Source of the DNA: an uncultured Xanthobacter sp.
GTDB taxonomy: Bacteria; Pseudomonadota; Alphaproteobacteria; Rhizobiales; Xanthobacteraceae
Length of the DNA stretch: 41,699 nucleotides
NCBI GenBank assembly: GCA_937872325.1
Contig: CALMSN010000120.1
Coordinates: 1 to 41,699 of the forward strand
Direction of reading: 5' to 3'
Within the stretch, counting starts at the first letter, position 1, and the number at the start of each line of letters is the position of its first letter. The translations under genes were made by a program, and so were the position numbers. Of this stretch, positions 36,789-41,699 are shown piece by piece. The notes beneath the pieces were generated by a model, which saw only the letters and a list, made by a program, of their open reading frames with translations, was not told the origin of the DNA and searched no databases.

Positions 36789-38165
36789 ATGCGGGTCGTG
36801 ATCTGCGGGGCGGGGCAGGTGGGGTTCGGCATCGCCGAGCGCCTCGCCAGCGAGCAGAACGACGTGTCCATCATCGACCGCGATCCCCGCCGGATCCAGA
36901 TGGTGACCGAGCAGCTGGACGTGCGCGGGGTGGTGGGCCACGGCTCCCATCCGGACGTGCTGTCGCGGGCCGGGGTCGAATCGGCCGACATGCTGATCGC
37001 CGTCACCCTCTCGGACGAGGCCAACATGGTGGCCTGCCTGGTCGGCCACGCGCTGTTCAACGTTCCCACCAAGGTGGCGCGTATCCGGGCGCAGAACTAT
37101 CTCGCCCCCGAATGGCGCGACCTGATCGCCCGCGATCACCTGCCCATCGACGTGGTCATCTCGCCGGAGATCGAGGTCGGCGAGATGGTGCTGCGCCGCC
37201 TCTCCCTGCCCGGCGCCATCGATACGGTGAGCTTCGCCGACGGGGCGGTGGTGGCGGTGGGCGTGGTCTGCGGCGAGGACTGCCCGGTGGTGGATACGCC
37301 GCTGAAGCAGCTCACCCAGCTATTCCCTGAAGTGAACGCCGTGGTGGTGGCGGTGAGCCGCCGCGGCAAGACCCTGGTGCCGCGCTCCGAGGATCGCCTG
37401 CAGCAGGGCGACATCGCCTATTTCGTCTCGCCGGCCGACCAGGTGCAGCGGGCGCTCAGCATCTTCGGCCACGACGAGGTGCCGGGGCAGCGGATCGTCA
37501 TCGCCGGCGGCGGCAATATCGGCTTCTACGTCGCCTCCGAGCTGGAGGTGCGCAACCCGATGGCGCGGGTGAAGCTGATCGAATCGTCCAAGGACCGGGC
37601 GCAGACGGTGGCGGAACTGCTGGGCCGCACCGTTGTGCTGCACGGCGATGCCCTCGACCGCACCATCCTCGACGAGGCGAGCGTGAGCGAGGCGGACGTC
37701 ATGATCGCCCTCACTAACGACGATCGCATCAACATCCTCTCCTGCCAGCTCGCCAAGCAGATCGGGGCAGGGCGCATCCTGGCGCTGCTGAACGAGCAGG
37801 GCTATGCCGCCTTCGCCCGGGGGCTGGGCATCGACGCCCACGTCAATCCGCGCCAGATCACGGTCTCCAAGGTGCTCCAGCATGTGCGCCGCGGCCGCAT
37901 CCGCGGCGTTCACGCGCTGCTCGACGGCTCCGGCGAGATGATCGAGGCGGAGGCGCTGGAGACCTCGCCCCTGGTGGGCAAGCCGCTGCGCGACGTGGAG
38001 CTGCCGGACGGGTTGAGGCTCGGCGCCGTGGTCCGCAACGGGCAGGCGATGATCCCGCGCGGCGACTTCGTGGTCCGCGCCCATGACAGGGTGGTGCTGT
38101 TCGCGCTGCCGGAACGCATCAAGCGGGTCGAGCAGCTGTTCCGCGTCGCCCTCGAGTTCTTCTGA
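36789..38165 (+). CDS. trkA: Trk potassium uptake regulator TrkA
   Basis: 458 residues with two tandem RCK units. Each has a Rossmann NAD-binding motif (CGAGQVGFGIAERLASE at the start; AGGGNIGFYVASELEV near residue 240) followed by a TrkA-C domain. The peripheral ring formed by TrkA gates the TrkH channel in response to NADH/NAD or ATP/ADP. The start ATG at 36789 follows GGGGAGGGGGACGAGC. It is immediately downstream of ntrX, the usual rhizobial order, and 10 nt before trkH, its membrane partner. Confidence 0.95.
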   Translation: MRVVICGAGQVGFGIAERLASEQNDVSIIDRDPRRIQMVTEQLDVRGVVGHGSHPDVLSRAGVESADMLIAVTLSDEANMVACLVGHALFNVPTKVARIRAQNYLAPEWRDLIARDHLPIDVVISPEIEVGEMVLRRLSLPGAIDTVSFADGAVVAVGVVCGEDCPVVDTPLKQLTQLFPEVNAVVVAVSRRGKTLVPRSEDRLQQGDIAYFVSPADQVQRALSIFGHDEVPGQRIVIAGGGNIGFYVASELEVRNPMARVKLIESSKDRAQTVAELLGRTVVLHGDALDRTILDEASVSEADVMIALTNDDRINILSCQLAKQIGAGRILALLNEQGYAAFARGLGIDAHVNPRQITVSKVLQHVRRGRIRGVHALLDGSGEMIEAEALETSPLVGKPLRDVELPDGLRLGAVVRNGQAMIPRGDFVVRAHDRVVLFALPERIKRVEQLFRVALEFF

Positions 38166-38175
38166 GCCGCCGGCG

Positions 38176-39591
38176 ATGATGATCCACGCCGCCCGGCTGC
38201 TGGCCGGCGCCTTCGCCGCCACCGGGCTGATGAGCCTGATCGCCGCCCTGGTGGCGGCCCGCACCGGCACCGGGCCCGCGGTGTTCGTGGGCACCAGCGC
38301 CGTTTGCCTCTTCCTTGCCGGGGCGCTGCGCTTCAGCGTCGGCGGGGCGCCGTCCCGTCCCGGCCGGGCGCACGGCATCTCCAGCCTGTTGCTGGTGTGG
38401 TTCGTGGTGCCGCTGGCCTCGATGCCGGCCATCGCCGCCGTGTCCGGCCTACCGCCGCTGGCCGCATTCCTGGAGGCGGTTTCCGCCTTCACCACAACGG
38501 GGGCGACCTCGCTCACCCGCGGGCCGGTGAGCCTGTTCGTGTTCCTCGCTTTGCTGCAATGGGCGGGCGGGCTGTTCACCATCATCTCCGCGCTCACCAC
38601 CCTGGCCCCCGCCGGCATCGGCGGCCTGCCGGACCGGGCGTGCGGGCGGGAAACCACCCTCGATGCGGTGGAGATCGGCGGGGTGGTGCGGGAGATGGCG
38701 CCCATCTACGCCGCCGGCACGCTGCTGCTGATCCTGGTGCTGCTGCTCGACGGCCAGTCCTTCTACGTCGCCTTCACCCTTGCCACGGCCGCCACCTCGG
38801 CCGGCGCCCACCTGCCGCCGGAAGCGCAGATCGCCCTGACGGTGGATGCCGCGCCCAAGTGGCTGGTGCTGCCCTTCCTGCTGTGGAGCGCCACCAGCAT
38901 CCGCTGGCACCGGGCGCTGCTCACCCGCCGCATCCACGCCGCGCCGGAGCAGCCGGAGAGCCTGCTGCTGATCGGCTGGGTGCTGATGCTGGGGGTGCTG
39001 ATCGCCGCCCTGCTGGTGCCGGCCAGCGACCAGGGCACGCTCGACGTGGTGCGCGACGGCCTGTTCTCCGCCGCCTCGCTGGTCGCCACCTCCGGCATCG
39101 GCCCGCCCGACGGCACCTATGCCGCCCTGCCGGCCGGGCTGGTGCTCGGCGTGGTGCTGCTGGGCGGTGGCATGTTCTCCGCCGCCGGCGGGCTGAAGAT
39201 GCTGCGGCTGCGGGCCATTGTGCTGCGCATCCGCGGCGACCTCACCCGCCTCGTCTCGCCCAACCTGGTGCAGCCGGCCGCGCTGGCCGAGGGCGGGGTG
39301 GGCTCGGCCATGCGCGGGGTGTGGATCGGCACCGCCATGCTGTTCGTGGTCTACGGCCTGTGCGTCATCGCCCTCAGTCCCGGCCTGCCCAATTTCGCCG
39401 CCGCCCTCACCGCCGCCGCCGCGGTGGTCGCCAATTGCGGGCCGGTCTATGACGCGGCAGGGCAGGGGTGGCCGGCGCTGGGCACCCTGCCGGCCGGATC
39501 GGTGATCGCGGCCGCCCTCGGCATGGTGGCCGGGCGGCTGGAGATCATCGGCATGTTCGTCGTCGTCCATCTCGCCATGTGGCGCATCTGA
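38176..39591 (+). CDS. trkH: Trk potassium uptake channel subunit TrkH
   Basis: 471 residues from the ATG at 38176, with a second ATG at 38179. It has about ten membrane helices with four pore loops. The selectivity-filter glycines are seen in TTTGATS (about residue 106), TSAGAH (about 206), TSGIGP (about 305) and ANCGPV (about 420). It forms the potassium-conducting pore controlled by TrkA. In many rhizobia trkH lies elsewhere, so having trkA and trkH adjacent in the ntr block gives a complete uptake system in one place. Confidence 0.94.
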   Translation: MMIHAARLLAGAFAATGLMSLIAALVAARTGTGPAVFVGTSAVCLFLAGALRFSVGGAPSRPGRAHGISSLLLVWFVVPLASMPAIAAVSGLPPLAAFLEAVSAFTTTGATSLTRGPVSLFVFLALLQWAGGLFTIISALTTLAPAGIGGLPDRACGRETTLDAVEIGGVVREMAPIYAAGTLLLILVLLLDGQSFYVAFTLATAATSAGAHLPPEAQIALTVDAAPKWLVLPFLLWSATSIRWHRALLTRRIHAAPEQPESLLLIGWVLMLGVLIAALLVPASDQGTLDVVRDGLFSAASLVATSGIGPPDGTYAALPAGLVLGVVLLGGGMFSAAGGLKMLRLRAIVLRIRGDLTRLVSPNLVQPAALAEGGVGSAMRGVWIGTAMLFVVYGLCVIALSPGLPNFAAALTAAAAVVANCGPVYDAAGQGWPALGTLPAGSVIAAALGMVAGRLEIIGMFVVVHLAMWRI

Positions 39592-39617
39592 CGCCCATTG
39601 CCGCTCGCGGAGCCCCC

Positions 39618-40484
39618 ATGTCGCGCATTGCTTATGTCAACGGCCGCTATGTCCCCCACCGCGAGGCCGCGGTGAGCGTGGAGGATCGCGGCTTCCAGTT
39701 CGCCGACGGGGTCTACGAGGTGTGCGAGGTGCTGGGCGGCCGGCTGGTCGATTCCCGGCGCCACCTCGACCGGCTGGACCGCTCCCTCGGCGAGCTGCGC
39801 ATCGCCCCTCCCATGGGCCGGACGGCGCTGGAGATCGTGCTGCGCGAGACGGTGCGCCGCAACCGGGTGGGCGACGGGCTGGTCTACCTGCAGGTGACCC
39901 GCGGCACCGCCCGGCGCGACCATCCGTTTCCGCCGGCCGGCACGCCCGCGTCGCTGGTGGTGACCGCGCGCAATTCCGACCGCGCGCTCCAGGACGCGGC
40001 GGCGGCGGCGGGGGTGAAGGTGATCACGGTGCCTGAGAACCGCTGGCCCCGGGTGGACATCAAGTCGGTGGCGCTGCTGCCGAACGTGCTCGCCAAGCAG
40101 GCCGCCAAGGAGGCGGGCGCCCGCGAGGCCTGGTACGTGGATGCGGACGGCAAGGTCACCGAAGGCGCCTCCTCCAACGCCTGGATCGTGACCGCGGACG
40201 GCCGGCTCGTGACCCGGCCGGCGATCGGCGGGATTCTGGGCGGCATCACCCGGGCGGTGGTGTTCGCGGCGGCTGCCGCGGCGGGGCTGAGCGTGGAGGA
40301 GCGGGCGTTCACCGTCGCCGAGGCAAAGGCCGCCCGCGAGGCCTTCATCACCGCCGCCACCACGCTGGTGATGCCGGTGGTGCGCATCGACGATGCGGTG
40401 GTGGGGGATGGCCGGCCGGGCGCGGTGGCCTCTCGCCTGCGCAAAGCCTTCCACGACTTCGCGGAGCTGGCCGCGCAGGCCTGA
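39618..40484 (+). CDS. dat: D-amino-acid transaminase
   Basis: 288 residues from the ATG at 39618. It is a fold-type IV PLP aminotransferase. YVNGRYVPHREAAVSVEDRGFQFADGVYEV is the class N-terminus. The Schiff-base lysine is K149 in WPRVDIKSVALLPNVLAKQ, the arrangement of Bacillus D-amino-acid transaminase rather than BCAT. Phosphate-binding segments are TEGASSNAW and GGILGGITR. It interconverts D-alanine and D-glutamate, supplying peptidoglycan precursors. Its place between trkH and hfq is conserved in rhizobia. Confidence 0.92.
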   Translation: MSRIAYVNGRYVPHREAAVSVEDRGFQFADGVYEVCEVLGGRLVDSRRHLDRLDRSLGELRIAPPMGRTALEIVLRETVRRNRVGDGLVYLQVTRGTARRDHPFPPAGTPASLVVTARNSDRALQDAAAAAGVKVITVPENRWPRVDIKSVALLPNVLAKQAAKEAGAREAWYVDADGKVTEGASSNAWIVTADGRLVTRPAIGGILGGITRAVVFAAAAAAGLSVEERAFTVAEAKAAREAFITAATTLVMPVVRIDDAVVGDGRPGAVASRLRKAFHDFAELAAQA

Positions 40485-40538
40485 GGCGCAGTGTAGGCAG
40501 TCGGAAAATACGGGAAAACTTGTCCTCACCGTAGTGCG

Positions 40539-40553
40539 GCAAAATATTATTGC
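40539..40553. promoter_or_regulatory. AT-rich palindrome upstream of hfq
   Basis: GCAA-AATATTA-TTGC lies 97-111 nt before the hfq ATG in the 165-nt dat-hfq gap, which is AT-rich relative to its surroundings. It may mark the hfq promoter region. No confident -35/-10 pair was identified. Confidence 0.35.
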
Positions 40554-40649
40554 ACCGCCACATGACTGTGGCATGCTACGCTGTTAATTGCCCCGGGTCT
40601 GCTTCGGCAGAGCCTCGAGGGCTCAACGCCGGAAAAAGCGGATACGAAA

Positions 40650-40904
40650 ATGGCGGCGGAACGAACTCAGAACCTTCAGGACACCTTTCTCAACCACGTT
40701 CGCAAGAACAAGACCCCCCTCACCATTTTCCTGGTCAACGGCGTGAAGCTGCAGGGGGTCGTCACTTGGTTTGATAATTTCTGCGTGCTGCTGCGCCGCG
40801 ACGGCCATTCCCAGCTGGTTTACAAGCACGCGATTTCCACCATCATGCCCGGACACCCGATCCAACTCTTCGATCCGACGGATGAAGGGGCCGAAAAAGC
40901 ATAA
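40650..40904 (+). CDS. hfq: RNA chaperone Hfq
   Basis: 84 residues. It contains the Sm1 motif ([33 protein letters not shown]) and the Sm2 signature YKHAISTI, which lines the proximal RNA-binding face. [12 protein letters not shown] begins the N-terminal helix. Hfq hexamers promote small RNA-mRNA pairing. In Azorhizobium caulinodans the homologue NrfA is needed for nifA expression, so this gene belongs to the same nitrogen-control neighbourhood. The C-terminal tail is short, as usual in alphaproteobacteria. The start ATG at 40650 lies 17 nt after CCGGAAAAAG. hflX begins 41 nt downstream. Confidence 0.97.
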   Translation: MAAERTQNLQDTFLNHVRKNKTPLTIFLVNGVKLQGVVTWFDNFCVLLRRDGHSQLVYKHAISTIMPGHPIQLFDPTDEGAEKA

Positions 40905-40945
40905 TCAACAAGGGCACCACCCCGGAGCTCGGCGCCGCCGAAGGC

Positions 40946-41699
40946 ATGCCCACCCACGGCGGGCCGGATGCTCCCTCGCCATCATCAGGACCCGCGCGCA
41001 ATCCTGCGGCCAAAGGCGTTGACCGGCGCCTGCCGCCAACGCGCTGCGCCGTCATCACGCCGGTCGTCTCCCGCCGTGGCGCCCGCTCCGGCGGCCGCGC
41101 GCCTGTAGCGGGGGCGGGGCAGGGGGCTTCCGCGACCCGGCCCTCAGGCTTTACCGGCTCCGACCGTCGCACGCCCCAGGCGCGGCTCGACGAGGCCGTG
41201 GGGCTTGCCGCGGCCATCAATCTCGATGTGGTCCATTCCGCCCTGGTGCCGCTGTCCGAGATCCGGCCGGCAACGTATCTCGGCACCGGCAAGGTGGAAG
41301 AGATCGCTGACATCGTGAAGGCGGAGGAGGTGGGGCTCGTCTTCTTCGACGCCGCCTTGTCGCCGGTGCAGCAGCGCAACCTGGAAAAGGCTTGGGCCAC
41401 CAAGGTGGTGGACCGCACGGCGCTGATCCTCGAAATCTTCGGCAGCCGGGCGCGGACCAAGGAAGGCGCGCTGCAGGTGGAGCTGGCCCATCTCAACTAC
41501 CAGCGCTCGCGCCTCGTCCGCTCCTGGACCCACCTGGAGCGCCAGCGCGGCGGCTTCGGCTTCCTCGGCGGCCCCGGCGAGACGCAGATCGAGGCCGACC
41601 GCCGCCTGATCCAGGAGCGCATCGACGCCATCCGCAAGGAGCTGGCCGTCGTCGTGCGCACGCGCGAGCTGCACCGCGCCGGCCGCCGCCGGGTGCCTT
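40946..41699 (+). CDS. hflX: GTPase HflX, 5' part only
   Basis: 251 residues are visible and the gene runs off the window. The first 70 residues are a Gly/Arg/Pro-rich extension of low complexity. The HflX N-terminal domain follows, with [68 protein letters not shown] and [19 protein letters not shown], all family signatures. The GTP-binding domain lies beyond the end. HflX splits stalled or stressed ribosomes. The ATG at 40946 is the only plausible ATG start. The frame stays open upstream into hfq, and ribosome binding is weak (CGAAGGC). Confidence 0.92.
   Translation, partial: MPTHGGPDAPSPSSGPARNPAAKGVDRRLPPTRCAVITPVVSRRGARSGGRAPVAGAGQGASATRPSGFTGSDRRTPQARLDEAVGLAAAINLDVVHSALVPLSEIRPATYLGTGKVEEIADIVKAEEVGLVFFDAALSPVQQRNLEKAWATKVVDRTALILEIFGSRARTKEGALQVELAHLNYQRSRLVRSWTHLERQRGGFGFLGGPGETQIEADRRLIQERIDAIRKELAVVVRTRELHRAGRRRVP

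Overview
This 41.7-kb window is GC-rich chromosomal DNA from an alphaproteobacterium. The best fit is Hyphomicrobiales (Rhizobiales), possibly near Xanthobacteraceae. That placement is inferred from gene order and protein family type: PdhB carrying its own lipoyl domain, an IspDF fusion, HspQ and IalB families, and the block dusB-ntrB-ntrC-ntrY-ntrX-trkA-trkH-dat-hfq-hflX. No tRNA, rRNA, CRISPR array, prophage, transposase gene or integrase was found. Almost everything is core housekeeping.

Layout. 1-457: end of an LPS heptosyltransferase gene, then an FtsB/DivIC-like gene. 1000-10214: a lipoate and pyruvate dehydrogenase region, pdhA, a small unknown membrane protein, pdhB, pdhC, a YdcH protein, a nucleoside deoxyribosyltransferase-like protein, lpdA, two YmgE/GlsB-type membrane proteins, lipA and a Coq10/RatA START protein. 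Together these build PDH, lipoylate its swinging arms and reoxidise them. 10534-13417: a tightly overlapping trio (LpxH-like phosphoesterase, GT4 glycosyltransferase, serine/threonine dehydratase) behind a structured 319-nt leader. 13411-13656: an intergenic block bounded by 11-bp inverted repeats, which may be a small non-autonomous repeat. 13668-28816: a mixed region with SH3 protein, YejA-like binding protein, IalB, VOC protein, HspQ, a malyl-CoA-lyase-type CoA lyase, a gamma-glutamylcyclotransferase-fold protein, AEC transporter, UbiH-type hydroxylase, isovaleryl-CoA dehydrogenase, YdcF protein, a DUF3253-like protein, a frameshifted ruvX, cinA and ispDF.

29055-41699: the nitrogen and potassium control block. 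dusB overlaps ntrB, ntrC follows closely, ntrYX forms a second two-component pair, and trkA-trkH (potassium uptake), a D-amino-acid transaminase gene, hfq and the start of hflX follow. In related diazotrophs NtrBC, NtrYX and Hfq all feed into nitrogen control.

Most notable observations: (1) ruvX is split by a +1 shift beside long homopolymers; (2) NtrX lacks the GAFTGA loop and carries an unusual spacer there, while NtrC has GSFTGA; (3) the MITE-like block; (4) the multi-hairpin leader before the LpxH-like gene; (5) inverted repeats upstream of pdhA and of the isovaleryl-CoA dehydrogenase gene; (6) 87% DNA identity between the pdhB and pdhC lipoyl domains, with Asn replacing Asp beside the lipoyl lysine of PdhB. 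I did not find a clear multi-gene system that looks entirely new.
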